From the NCBI GenBank assembly GCA_009838515.1, contig VXRL01000065.1, forward strand, positions 1 to 64,000: a stretch of 64,000 nucleotides of DNA. The letters run 5' to 3'. Made by a program: the position numbers and the translations under genes. Positions 16,900 to 26,100 of this stretch are shown here, piece after piece (the first letter of the stretch is position 1; every line of letters begins with the position of its first letter). The notes under the pieces are model-generated. The model ran no database searches. It was given only the letters and a program-made list of their open reading frames with translations, and was not told the DNA's origin. The stretch comes from Terriglobia bacterium (lineage in GTDB: Bacteria > Acidobacteriota > Terriglobia > Bryobacterales > UBA6623).

Positions 16900-17703
16900 A
16901 TGCCGAAGATCTCGTATCTCTACCACCACCACACGTGGCAGGAACTCGGCGGTAGGGTCAGCGACCAACCTGTCGTCGTGCTGCCGATCGGTTCCGTGGA
17001 GGACCACGGGCACCACTTGCCTCTCGACACGGACAACTTCCTCATTTGGAGCATTTGCGAGGAGGCGGCGAAACGAGCGGATGGCGACATCCTGTTGCTG
17101 CCGTTGATCCCGTACGGATTCGAGACCCACCACATGGACTTCACCGGCACGATTGACATCCAGCAGGAGCATCTCCTCCACTTCGTTCTGGACGTGACCA
17201 AGAGCGTTGCGCACCACGGCTTCCGGCGAATTCTGATCGCCGATGGGCACGGGTCGAACATGCCCATCCTGGATCTCGTCGCGCGGCGCACGATCCTGGA
17301 GACCGACGCGCTTTGCGGAACGTTCATCTGGCCCAGCCTGGCCCGCGAAGAGATCCGCATGCAGCGGGAGTCCGGGCGCGGCGGAATGTCGCACGCAGGG
17401 GAACTCGAGACTTCTGTCTATCTCCATCTGGCCCCGGACAAAGTGCAGATGGAAAAGGCGGTTAAGGATATCGGGATGCCTGAGTCCGAGTTCATCTGGA
17501 TGGACCTGATGGACGGGTCGCCCGTGCACCTGATGGATGAATGGACGCGATTCAGCAAGACCGGAACATACGGGGATCCGACGATCGCCTCCGCTGCCAA
17601 GGGCGGTCCGATCTTCGAAGCCGTGGTCGACGCTTTCGTGCGGCTTGCCCGGGAGTTCAAGAACCGCCCCCGTGGCGAGCGCACCGATTATCACGACCGC
17701 TAG
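16900..17703 (+). CDS. Creatininase-family metal-dependent amidohydrolase
   Basis: The 267-residue protein has the metal ligands of the creatininase fold: LPIGSVEDHGHHLPLDTD (Glu34, His36, Asp45), ADGHGSN (His117) and SHAGELETS (Glu at about 169). The family contains creatinine amidohydrolase, formamide hydrolases of flavin and F420 biosynthesis, and MftE-type peptidases, so the reaction cannot be assigned. Coupling to an ACS-type importer four bases upstream suggests it hydrolyses an amide of an imported acid. It is probably cytoplasmic, with no signal peptide. A hairpin just after the stop may terminate the pair. Confidence 0.85.
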   Translation: MPKISYLYHHHTWQELGGRVSDQPVVVLPIGSVEDHGHHLPLDTDNFLIWSICEEAAKRADGDILLLPLIPYGFETHHMDFTGTIDIQQEHLLHFVLDVTKSVAHHGFRRILIADGHGSNMPILDLVARRTILETDALCGTFIWPSLAREEIRMQRESGRGGMSHAGELETSVYLHLAPDKVQMEKAVKDIGMPESEFIWMDLMDGSPVHLMDEWTRFSKTGTYGDPTIASAAKGGPIFEAVVDAFVRLAREFKNRPRGERTDYHDR

Positions 17704-17711
17704 CCCCCTTG

Positions 17712-17728
17712 CCGCAGGTCCTCTGCGG
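17712..17728 (+). terminator. Hairpin after the MFS-creatininase operon
   Basis: CCGCAG and CTGCGG form a 6-bp stem with a 5-base loop, eight bases after the creatininase stop. No U tract follows. Confidence 0.4.
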
Positions 17729-18248
17729 GGCCCTTCGAAGACTGCCTGAAGTTCGGGCCGTTGCCGGCGTGCCTGCTTGCGGAGACAGGGTCAGCAGTGC
17801 GGACCCGACTTGGAGGGCGAACCCTATCGCAGGCCCGCATTCTGCCGCGCCTGCTCCCGACCCTCTCCCCCCGCCTTCGATGTTCGGGCAGCATGAGTCC
17901 GTGTTAAAGAGTGGGGCCGGGCGGATCATGACGATGGCCGAGCAGCAACAATGCCGTCGGATCCATTGGGAGACGACTTCCTTGATTGCTTCAACTTGCG
18001 ATGCGACTCGCGGCCAATAGTTGGGTTTCGATGTCTCGGTCGTTTCGCGGAAGGGCGATCGTCGGCAAAGTCGAAGTCCGATGCCAGAAAACGTCTGTCG
18101 AAGTAGGTCCAAGACCTAGTGCGACATTCTCCGACTCGCGTCGGTCCGGAGCTATGTGCTGAGCTGCATTCGCGTTAGGCGCGATTCTCGTACACCACTT
18201 GCGTGTGATGCGTGGCCACGGTCGCCCACGGCCGGGACGTGACCAACA
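17729..18248. other. Intergenic stretch, no gene recognised
   Basis: About 520 bases between the creatininase operon and the convergent zinc-ribbon gene. Frames on both strands are short and show no recognisable family, and no RNA gene or repeat was seen. Confidence 0.4.
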
Positions 18249-18560
18249 CTACTTCTTGAACAAGTTGTGGAATGCCTCTCGCGCGTCAGCGGCGGGGTTC
18301 CGGCCGCCGCGGGCGGTGAGGTCGACCGACGAACGAGGCTCGAAATAGCCGCAGAAGTTGGAGCGCTCCTTGTCTCGGACCCACTCCGCCTGCGGCTCCG
18401 AGCATTGGTTGTTGCGGCCCGGATCGAAGAATCTGCAATGGACGCAGGAATGCAGGTCCGCGCCGCACGACGAACAGGTCGCATTGCGCTCAATCCTTTC
18501 GCGCGGCATCAAGCGTCGGGCGTGCCCGCAGCGATAACAGGAAAGGGATAAATCCGTCAT
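18249..18560 (-). CDS. Small zinc-ribbon protein of unknown function
   Basis: The 103-residue protein has an N-terminal zinc ribbon formed by CYRCG and CSSCG, and a second Cys cluster, LHSCVHCRFFDPGRNNQC followed by RDKERSNFCGYFEP. The C-terminal 30 residues (ARGGRNPAADAREAFHNLFKK) end in a basic patch. This arrangement occurs in conserved hypothetical proteins of several Gram-negative phyla; no function is known to me. It is divergent from the lipoprotein gene starting 24 bases away, so the two share a very small promoter region. It is probably cytoplasmic. Confidence 0.7.
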   Translation of the reverse strand: MTDLSLSCYRCGHARRLMPRERIERNATCSSCGADLHSCVHCRFFDPGRNNQCSEPQAEWVRDKERSNFCGYFEPRSSVDLTARGGRNPAADAREAFHNLFKK

Positions 18561-18584
18561 AATAACGGCCTGGATCAGATTAGC

Positions 18585-19193
18585 ATGGAACTTGCCCTCC
18601 AGCGGCGGCGGTTGGGCCTAGCCTGCCTCGCCGTGGCGTGCTTGGCATGTGGCGGCGCCGTGCCGCCTACCAACTACTACGTGCTCGACCTGCCGGCCGC
18701 GGCCCCGGCTCCTGCACCGTTAGAGCACACAGCCATCCTGATGCCCGTTCGGGTGGGCGGCGTGATTCGCCAAGGCCGTATCGTCTACCGCGAGTCCCCG
18801 GTAGAAGTCGGCTACTACGAATACCACCGCTGGGGAGAAGATCCGCAGGAGAGCATCTCGCGAGCCCTGCGCGAGCAGGTCCTGGCATTGGGCACGTTCG
18901 CCCGCCTAGACCGCTTCGACGGTCGCACAGCGGCGGACTACGTGCTGCGCGGGGAGTTGTTGCGACTCGAGGAGGTGGATCACGGTGGCGGCGTGCGAGC
19001 GGCTGTGGAAATCTCGCTCGAGCTAGTTGAATCTGCGACCGCGCGCGTGGTTTGGGTCGGTACGGTCGAAAAGAGCGAGCAGGTGTCCGCTAGCGAGGTG
19101 CGCTCCGTGGTGGCTGGTCTCAGCGCCGCCGCCGAGCAAGCGATCCGGCAGCTCTCCGGCGAATTGGACCGTCATCTGCGTCCTCCCGGCTAG
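18585..19193 (+). CDS. ABC-transport auxiliary lipoprotein (PqiC/MlaE-accessory type)
   Basis: The 202-residue protein begins with a hydrophobic export signal ending LACLAVACLACGG, which offers weak lipobox cysteines. The mature part starts with PPTNYYVLDLP, typical of the ABC_trans_aux family (PF03886, which includes PqiC). Members are outer-membrane lipoproteins working with MCE-type lipid transporters. Other features are the IVYRESPVEVGYYEYHRWGEDP strand and an amphipathic C-terminal helix (AAAEQAIRQLSGELDRHL). MCE, permease and ATPase partners are not next to it, so its partner complex is unknown. Confidence 0.65.
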   Translation: MELALQRRRLGLACLAVACLACGGAVPPTNYYVLDLPAAAPAPAPLEHTAILMPVRVGGVIRQGRIVYRESPVEVGYYEYHRWGEDPQESISRALREQVLALGTFARLDRFDGRTAADYVLRGELLRLEEVDHGGGVRAAVEISLELVESATARVVWVGTVEKSEQVSASEVRSVVAGLSAAAEQAIRQLSGELDRHLRPPG

Positions 19194-19373
19194 AGGTCTC
19201 GTAGCGTTGCGCTGCGGCTGCGGGGTGAGGGCGCCGTGCTGGGGGATTCGGCACTCCACGGAGGACGGTCGGAGTAGCCGCGCTGTGCGCTGGCGCAATC
19301 CGATAACTAGAACGAAGAGTCGATCGGATGCCTGTCACTGGAGTGAGGGCCGCCGGCAGGACTGCAGTCGCGC

Positions 19374-20933
19374 CTACCGGCGATGTTGGTTTGTGCCGAA
19401 CCGCGACGATTTCGACCACCGGACGCGCTCGGCTACGAATCGTGCGAAGGGGCCAATGTCTTGATCGATACTGGCCCTGTCTAGTGCCGTCAGGTATAGT
19501 TCTCGGTCGCTAATCCGAATTACTGTCCACGGATAGCCGCCGGACGCAAGCATAGCGTTCATCAAGAAGCGGGCGATGCGTCCGTTCCCGTCGGGGTACG
19601 GATGAATATAGCCTAGGAGCCAATGCCCCAGTACAGCCTTTACGCTTGGTTCCGACTCCCCACTCAGCAACTCAAACACCGTTGCCATAGCGTCAATGAC
19701 CGCTTCCCAGCGGGGCGGCACATACCTTGAGGTGCGCAGATAGACCGCATCGTTGCGATAGCCCGAGAGCGCGGGTGCGTCGACTAACCCTGCCGCCACA
19801 CACGGCTCGAACAGTTCCCTGTACCATTCGCGGTGGCTCCGTCGCACAACATCCGCGGGCTCCGCTCCGTCGAGAATCTTCGCGATGTCGCGTCTCACGC
19901 GCTGGAACGCCAGCCAGTACCCGCGTGCTGATAGTGCGTCGCGGCTCGCTCGATCCGCCGCGCTGTCTTCTGGGTTCCAGTCCCCGGAAGCGACGCGTTC
20001 TATGAGGTCTGGCGAAACGTCGTAGCCCTCGATCGATAGCGAGTGATAGGCATCGCTCTGGTAGCTGTCGTCAACGGCTCTGAGATAGGATTCACGATCA
20101 GCAGGCGGTCCCGGGGGATCTGGGAAGGACTCGATGACCTGTCCTCGCATCGCCTGCCACATCGCCCTCAGGCGCCCGACAAGCGGCTGTGGTGAAGCAG
20201 CAAGCTTAGTGATTGGCTGGTCCGGGGTGAACGGGTCCTTCTCGCGGACCTGGTATCCGGCCGCTCTCATGACGCTCAGGATTTCGTCGGCATCGTCGTT
20301 GTGGCCGACCCTCCGGAACGCACCGGCCAGCCGGCCAGCGACTACGGACTGCCCGCCCAGCAGCAGGAGTCGCAAGATTTCACCAACGTCGGCGACGTTC
20401 GCGAGAACGACGCGTGTCTCGACCGGGTTACGGCTGATGAACCTCTCCGAAACTCTGACCAGAGCGGCTGCCCGCGAATACAGGCGCAGACTATCTCGCA
20501 TGGTCATATCCGAGGCGAGCGGCACTTCCTTTTCCTTCAGGTCGTAAAGTGATGTTCCAAACGGCAGATCAATCTTGTTGTTCGCACCCCTCGGGCTGTG
20601 CACCACAACCTGGGTGGGAATAACCGTGCTGTCAGAGTGAAGCAGCAGGGATTGCGCGGGCGAGAGATGCCATGCCGTGTCGAATCGCTCTTCGCAGTAG
20701 CGAGCGCAGAATTCCCAGAACGACGCGTGCCATGGCGTACTGTCGCCATCCTGCGTTCCTGGATCGGACGAGATCAGCCAGCCCTTTATCACCTCTCGCA
20801 AGAAGCCGAATCGCAAGAGACGCTCCCGGTGCACTCGGCTGAACTCTCGCGACTCGAAAACACGCCGGCCGTCGTGCTGAAGCCTCTTGAGGACGTTTAG
20901 CGAGGCGGCGAGCTTTTCGTTTGGCGCGGGCAT
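19374..20933 (-). CDS. Fic-domain AMP-transferase with N-terminal AbiEi-like domain
   Basis: The 519-residue protein carries the Fic motif HPYPDGNGRIAR (His444 to Arg455) with the catalytic His. It also has an upstream inhibitory motif of the [ST]-x-x-x-E-[GN] type, Ser298 to Gly303 (SLSIEG), so it is a class II, self-inhibited Fic protein. The first 130 residues (RHRERLLRF-like segment, GFLREVIKGWLISSDPG) resemble the winged-helix N-terminus of AbiEi-type antitoxins and regulators. Fic enzymes add AMP or related groups to target proteins; the target is unknown. ATG 20933 has GAGG nine bases upstream. Four 24-bp-spaced repeats lie immediately upstream, suggesting control by its own DNA-binding domain (inference). 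G+C is lower than in neighbouring genes, compatible with transfer. Confidence 0.88.
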   Translation of the reverse strand: MPAPNEKLAASLNVLKRLQHDGRRVFESREFSRVHRERLLRFGFLREVIKGWLISSDPGTQDGDSTPWHASFWEFCARYCEERFDTAWHLSPAQSLLLHSDSTVIPTQVVVHSPRGANNKIDLPFGTSLYDLKEKEVPLASDMTMRDSLRLYSRAAALVRVSERFISRNPVETRVVLANVADVGEILRLLLLGGQSVVAGRLAGAFRRVGHNDDADEILSVMRAAGYQVREKDPFTPDQPITKLAASPQPLVGRLRAMWQAMRGQVIESFPDPPGPPADRESYLRAVDDSYQSDAYHSLSIEGYDVSPDLIERVASGDWNPEDSAADRASRDALSARGYWLAFQRVRRDIAKILDGAEPADVVRRSHREWYRELFEPCVAAGLVDAPALSGYRNDAVYLRTSRYVPPRWEAVIDAMATVFELLSGESEPSVKAVLGHWLLGYIHPYPDGNGRIARFLMNAMLASGGYPWTVIRISDRELYLTALDRASIDQDIGPFARFVAERVRWSKSSRFGTNQHRR

Positions 20934-20954
20934 TCCGGGAAACCTCTGGATTGC

Positions 20955-21050
20955 GTACTTGCAAGTGCTTAGTGTTGTACTATATCAAGTTTTTCCTGCT
21001 GCACGGTTGCAAGTTAATTGCGCTGGACGATAGCAAGTAAATTCTGCCGG
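20955..21050 (-). promoter_or_regulatory. Four direct repeats with 24-bp period upstream of the fic gene
   Basis: CAAGT recurs at exactly 24-base spacing (20962, 20986, 21010, 21034) inside a looser unit of the form AC-n-n-T-W-K-CAAGT followed by a T/A-rich run. Units are 20955-20978, 20979-21002, 21003-21026 and 21027-21050. The array lies 22-117 bases before the fic start in an A+T-rich island that also contains a -10-like TATAGT on the minus strand. It looks like an operator bound by an oligomeric regulator on two-turn phasing. Confidence 0.65.
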
Positions 21051-21445
21051 AAGCCCCTGCTGAGGCTCTCTATTGAACTCGCCTCGGGTCTCGCAGCAGC
21101 AAATCCGGCCAACAGAGCCGTGCGTCAGGTTGGTGCTAGGTCGCGCGAAGCTCGTCACGCACTGCTCCGCCGGTCCCGATCCGTCAATCGCGGCACATGG
21201 CGATCGGGAGTCTCCCGCGATTTCGGCTCGCGCCGACCGCCTCACCCCGCAGGGAGCTGCGCCGGGGGAAGCCACCGACCCGCCGGCCGGCGGTTCCCGG
21301 CTCGCTCGACAGACGCGATTCTCGAGCCTGGGGAGGGCCCGCTAGTGAGGCAGTCCGTTCCGTTAGGGAGCGAAATGCACCTCTCTGCGGGAAATTCCTC
21401 GGAATTCGAATGCGACCTTCCTAGCGTTAAGAGCTTGGGCGTGTT
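21051..21445. other. Intergenic leader of the hmu-like operon, no gene recognised
   Basis: About 395 bases between the fic operator array and the first gene of the six-gene operon. No convincing gene was seen. No cobalamin riboswitch landmarks could be matched. A G+C-rich nested inverted repeat at 21261-21301 is the only clear structure. Confidence 0.4.
21261..21301 (+). promoter_or_regulatory. Nested inverted repeat in the operon leader
   Basis: A 14-bp perfect palindrome, CCGCCGGCCGGCGG (21280-21293), is enclosed by GCCGGG(gg)AA (21261-21270) and TTCCCGGC (21294-21301), which pair with a two-base bulge. The RNA could fold into a two-tier hairpin about 145 bases before the operon's first start codon. 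Its role is unknown. Confidence 0.35.
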
Positions 21446-22105
21446 GTGGATTGGTTGCTGGCGATTTTCTTTGGATTAGGACTGTTCGCCGCAAGAGACT
21501 CTCTGGGGTTGGCCGCGTTTCGAAGTCGCGGCCTGCGCTTGGTTTATGCGACGTCGTTGCTTGCTGCTGGCGCGGTTCTTGGTCTCGTAGCCGAGAGACT
21601 GTCGCAAGCCGAAGCGAGGGCGCTGGTGGACGAGCCTGCCGCATGGGCCACCGCGATCGCCGTACACGGCCTCTTGTGGATCCTATTCGAGCGAGCGAGG
21701 CGATCGAGCCCTCCTCGCTCGTGGTCTGCGTGGCTGTTCGCGATCCCGTCGCCGCTGTTGCTTTATGCAGCAGGAGCTGCTACCTGGCAGGCCCTTCGGT
21801 GGTCCAACCTGCCGGGGTACTTGGCCGGCGTTTCCGTCATGTTCGTCTATGGCGCCGTCGTTCTTGCGGCTGCGTTCGCAGGCCGCCGCCGGGCTAGGCT
21901 CGACGCCGGCGTTGGTGCCGCGCTGGGGTTTGCCGCGGTGTCGAATATGAGCGCCCTGCTGCTGGTCTTGCTTCCGCACGAGGCGCAGACCCAACGGATT
22001 CTGGCCCAGCAGATCGACTGGGTCGAGTCACTGTCCGTTCTCGGCATTGTTGCGTTGATGGTTGGCATCTCCTTTTGGGTCGCCCGTCATAGAAGGTCCT
22101 ACTAG
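21446..22105 (+). CDS. Polytopic membrane protein, HmuT-position component
   Basis: The 219-residue protein is almost entirely hydrophobic, with about seven predicted membrane helices (for example residues 3-20, 30-50, 66-82, 93-113, 124-146, 153-176 and 193-211). The last segment ends in a basic tail, VARHRRSY. I do not recognise a named domain. It starts at GTG 21446 and is followed after 21 bases by the TolQ/ExbB-like gene. In the Porphyromonas/Bacteroides hmuYRSTUV locus a small membrane protein (HmuT) accompanies the CobN-like HmuS, the ExbB-like HmuU and the DUF2149 protein HmuV. By position this gene may be the counterpart, but sequence similarity could not be checked. Confidence 0.6.
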   Translation: MDWLLAIFFGLGLFAARDSLGLAAFRSRGLRLVYATSLLAAGAVLGLVAERLSQAEARALVDEPAAWATAIAVHGLLWILFERARRSSPPRSWSAWLFAIPSPLLLYAAGAATWQALRWSNLPGYLAGVSVMFVYGAVVLAAAFAGRRRARLDAGVGAALGFAAVSNMSALLLVLLPHEAQTQRILAQQIDWVESLSVLGIVALMVGISFWVARHRRSY

Positions 22106-22126
22106 GCCTACCAGCCCTAACTAGCG

Positions 22127-22768
22127 ATGGAAGTCCTGTCGGGAATTCTCTACTCCCTCTCCAGCGCGTTCCTCGTGCCCACGCTGGTTGCTGTTCTCGC
22201 ACTGTTCGTCGGCACGACCTACCTCGTCGGGCAGTTGCTCTCCGAAGGTCTCGACCGGCGCGCCAATCGGGCTAGCCTGGCCGCCTGCCAGGCGGAGGGG
22301 CTGTCCCTAAACGGGTTCCTGCTGCAGCCGTGGCGAGGCCGGTTCGCGGCCGTCCAAAGCGCACTGAGCGCCAATGGACTCCATAGCGTTTTCGTCGACA
22401 GACGAGTTACCGACGTCGAGACGGCCCTGCGAGCCCGGATCGAAAGACTCGGAATCGTGTCCCGGGCGGGCCCGATGCTGGGCTTGATCGGAACGCTGAT
22501 TCCCTTGCAGCCCGCTCTTGCCGGGCTTGCCGAGGGCAACATGCAGCAAATGGCCTCCAACCTGCTGCTGGGATTTACCACGACCGTCATCGGCCTGGTG
22601 ATCGGCGGAGTTGCGTTCGCGCTTGGAACCATCACGAGGATCTGGGGACGCGCGGACTTGATCGAGATCCGGTTCCTGCTCGAGCGTTGGCGTGAAGAAG
22701 AGGAGCAAGCGTATGAACAGCAATCAACCGCAGCGCTCGCGTCTGCGGGACTGGAACTCGACCGCTGA
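22127..22768 (+). CDS. MotA/TolQ/ExbB-family proton channel (HmuU-like)
   Basis: The 213-residue protein has three membrane helices (about 15-37, 110-132 and 147-170) separated by a cytoplasmic loop. The family core reads RAGPMLGLIGTLIPLQPAL followed by MASNLLLGFTTTVIGLVIGG, close to the TolQ/ExbB motifs LGLLGTVxGI and ALxTTxxGLxxAIPA. Such proteins form pentameric channels that use the proton motive force to drive a periplasmic partner. Here the partner is expected to be the overlapping DUF2149 gene. It is the second gene of the six-gene operon and would supply energy for the CobN-like protein (inference from the hmu locus). Confidence 0.85.
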   Translation: MEVLSGILYSLSSAFLVPTLVAVLALFVGTTYLVGQLLSEGLDRRANRASLAACQAEGLSLNGFLLQPWRGRFAAVQSALSANGLHSVFVDRRVTDVETALRARIERLGIVSRAGPMLGLIGTLIPLQPALAGLAEGNMQQMASNLLLGFTTTVIGLVIGGVAFALGTITRIWGRADLIEIRFLLERWREEEEQAYEQQSTAALASAGLELDR

Positions 22769-23111
22769 CCCGCTAGATGGCACAGGAGGAAGTGGCGACC
22801 CGCTCGTCGGCGTGGTCAACCTCTTCGATGCATCGATGGTTCTCGTGGTTGCTCTCCTTCTAGCTCTTGCTGGCGCGGACAGCCTCGCCGAGATCGCGGC
22901 GCGTATGAGCCAGAAGGACATCACGATCGTGACGAATCCCGGGAAGCCGGACATGGAAATGATCGTCAAGCGCGGCGAGCGCATGGAGAAGCTCGAGGCT
23001 TCCGAGCTTCGAGGTGCAGGGAAGGGGACGCGACTCGGCGTGGCCTACCGGCTGGAGAGCGGGGAAGTCGTGTACGTGCCGGAGGGTGCACCCTCCGCGA
23101 CGGAGGAGTGA
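22713..23111 (+). CDS. DUF2149 protein, ExbD-like partner (HmuV-like)
   Basis: The 132-residue protein has one membrane helix (about residues 45-62: VLVVALLLALAGADSL) after GSGDPLVGVVNLFDAS, the typical DUF2149 entry sequence. It then has a periplasmic domain with ITIVTNPGKPDMEMIVKRGE and ends in GVAYRLESGEVVYVPEG. This single-span topology parallels ExbD/TolR, and DUF2149 genes usually neighbour ExbB-like and CobN-like genes. ATG 22713 was chosen over the in-frame GTG 22692 because GAGGAG lies eight bases before the ATG. It overlaps the preceding gene by 56 bases, and its stop overlaps the next start (ATGA), indicating translational coupling. Confidence 0.82.
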   Translation: MNSNQPQRSRLRDWNSTADPLDGTGGSGDPLVGVVNLFDASMVLVVALLLALAGADSLAEIAARMSQKDITIVTNPGKPDMEMIVKRGERMEKLEASELRGAGKGTRLGVAYRLESGEVVYVPEGAPSATEE

Positions 23112-26100
23112 TGACGCTTCGCCACAGGAAACTCATCAAATGGCTCGCCGCCGTGGCGGCCGCGCTGTTCTTGGCAGGTGGCGTTGCCTACCACGTGCTG
23201 ATGCCGAGGATGTTGTTCCTCGGCGTGCCTCCGCAGCAACTGTTCTTGCTGGCCGATGCCGCCGATGCGACAGGTGTCCGCTTTTGGTTCTGGTCGCGCG
23301 AAAAGATGGACGACCCGGACCTTGAGACGGCCGACTTCTCGCGCTACGACGTGATCTTCATCTCGAGTCGCCGCATGGAGCCGCTGACGCGGCCTGTCCA
23401 GGACGGGTTGACCGCAGCTGCCGCGCGAGGTGCCGGAGTGTTTTTCGTCCCGGCCGACCGGAACAACCGCCTCCGAGCGAGCCACGGGGATCCTGCCCAC
23501 GCCGAGCAGATCAGCGCGTATTGGGAGCACAGCGGGCCGCGCAACATGGCCAACCTTTTCCGGTACGCGGCCAGCCACTATCTCGGCAGCGGCGAGCCCT
23601 ACGAGGATCCGCAGTCGACGCCAGAGGACGGCTACTACCACCCCGAGGCGCCCGACCTGATGCTGTCGACGGACGAATACCTCCAATGGATGCGCGAGTC
23701 GGGCCGGTACCACGAGGCAGCGCCCCGCATTCTGCTGGACTTCGCCGATGGCTGGCGGCTCGGGATGACGACCGGAACAGGCGCTTTGCTGGAAGCCTTC
23801 GAGGCCCGAGGCGTCAACGTCGCCGCGATCTTCGGGAACGCGAAGCTGCCGCAGTTCGTGCGGGAGTTCCGGCCCGATCTGGTGATCTCGCGGCGCCATG
23901 GCCGCTGGTTCCAGGGGGCGCGCGGCGTCGAGCTGCTGGAATCGGAGTTCGACTTCCCCGTGATGCGCGGGGCGTCGCTGATGTTCACCGGTGAGACGTT
24001 CGAGCAGTACCGCCAGACCAAGAACGGGATCCGCGGGGTCGGCCTCGCCATGGGAGCGATCGTGCCCGAGATCGACGGGGCGATCGAGCCCACGCTCATC
24101 GAGGGGATGCGCGCTGAATGGACCGGCCGCCGCTTCGAGGCTGTGGAGCGGGAACGTATCGGCCGCCTGGCCGACCGCGCCCTGCGCTGGGTCCGGCTGC
24201 GGGCCAAGCCCAATTCCGAAAAGAAGGTCGCAATCATCTATGTCTCGGGTATCGGGAAGGGCAAGATCACCGCGGCCAGCCTGAACGTTCCGAGGAGCCT
24301 GATCCGCTTCCTCAAGGGCATGCAGGATGCCGGCTACCGGGTGGAGGGCCTTGCGTCGGACGCGGACGCGCTGCTGGCCGAGATGCTGCACAAGGGGCGC
24401 AACATCAGCGAGAGCCAGCGCGGGGAACTCGAGGAGCTGGCGTCCCTGGAAGGAGTCTCCCTGATCGACGAATCGGACTATCTGGAGTGGTTCGGGTCCC
24501 TGCCCGAGCCGTTGCGCGAGGAGGTGATCGCCGCGTTCGGCCCGCCCCCGGGCCAATTCATGACGGTCGAGCGAGACGGCCGCCGCCAGTTCGTCTTGCC
24601 GAAGCTCGAGTTCGGGAACGTGATCCTGATGCCGCAGCCGGCCCGCGGCGCCAACATGGACGCCCGACTCCAGCACAACGACCGGGTGCCTCCGAACCAC
24701 CAGTATTTGGCCGCGTACTGGTGGCTGCAACGCGAGTTCGAAGCTGACGCAATCGTCAACTACGGCACGCACGGAACCCACGAGTTCCTGCCCGGCCGGC
24801 CGCTCGGGCAGCTCGCTGACGACTGGTCCGACATCACGCTGGGGCGCATGCCGAACGTTTACGTGTACATCATGGACAACGTCGGCGAGGCCCTGATCGC
24901 CAAGCGCAGGGGCTCAGCCGTGACGGTCGACCACCAAGTCCCGCCCATCGGCGCGGCTTCGCTGTCCGAGGCCGATCCCGAAATCGGCGAGCTGTACCGT
25001 GCGGCGGAGCAGTTCGTCGGCCAAGAGGAGGGAAGCCTCAAGGAGCGCTTGCGCGAGCAGATCGCCCGCTCGGGCAGCGCGCGCGGGCTGGACGAGGATC
25101 TGGGCTTGGATTGGACCGAGAGGCTGCCGACGGACGAGGAGGTCGCCGAGCTGAAGCTCCATATCCACCTGATCAACGAGGACCGGATTCCGCTCGGATT
25201 GCACGTTCATTCGCAGAACAACCCCACCAGCGAGGCGGCTCCGCTGGTGACATCGATGGTCGGCAGCGACTACGTCCGACGCGTGGCCTTCGACGAGATG
25301 GGGTTGCGCGAGGAGGGCGGTACGAGGTGGGAGGCTGCCAAGCAGAGAGCCGTCCGCCATGTCGAGGCGGCCTTGGAAGGCCGGGGGGTCGCTCCCGCGT
25401 TGCGTGCGGACGAGGACCGGGTCAGGAGCATCTTCGCATCGCTCCGGCTCACCGCCCGGGAGATTCCCCAGACGTTGCACGCCCTCGAAGGCGGATACAT
25501 TCCTCCGGGAGGGGGCGGCGACCCGGTCCGGAACCCCTCAGCGCTCCCGACCGCCCGGAACCTGTACGGCATCAACCCGCAGGAAGTGCCCACGCGGGCC
25601 GCTTGGGAAGTCGGCGTTGCGCTGGCGGACGAGCTCCTCGATGCCGAGCGCGAGCGGCTCGGGCGCTACCCGAAAAAGATAGGTTTCACGCTCTGGAACA
25701 CCGAACTGATCCGGCATTACGGCACGGACTTGGCGCAGATCCTACATCTGATCGGCGTGCGCCCGGTATGGGATCACAACGGGATCGTCGCCGACTTGGA
25801 ACTTGTGCCCGTCGCGAAGCTGGGCCGGCCCCGGATCGACGTGATCATCCAGGCGGCCTCGCTGTTCCGGGACACCTTCCCGGACCGCATGGAATTTCTG
25901 GACAAGGCAGTACGGCTGGCTGCCGGAGCCGCCGATGGCGACAACTTCATCGCGGATCACGTCGAGGAGTCGCAGATCGCGTTGAAGCGCGCCGGCATGT
26001 CGGCCGAGGATGCCCGGCTCTATGCCGGCGCTCGAGTCTTCAGCAACAACGTCGGGGGCTACGGCACGGGCGTTATCGATAACACCATCCGCAGCGGCGA

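Noticed and set aside
20955-21050. Small CRISPR array
   Set aside because: The period is 24 bases with only a 5-8 base core conserved, there is no repeat-spacer pattern and no cas genes; a regulatory array fits better.
21051-21445. Cobalamin riboswitch upstream of the CobN-like operon
   Set aside because: The B12-box and the other conserved blocks could not be found on the plus strand; only a G+C-rich hairpin is present.
23045-24781. A 578-codon open frame on the minus strand
   Set aside because: It is the shadow of the CobN-like gene on the plus strand; composition is that of antisense G+C-rich coding sequence and no family is recognised.
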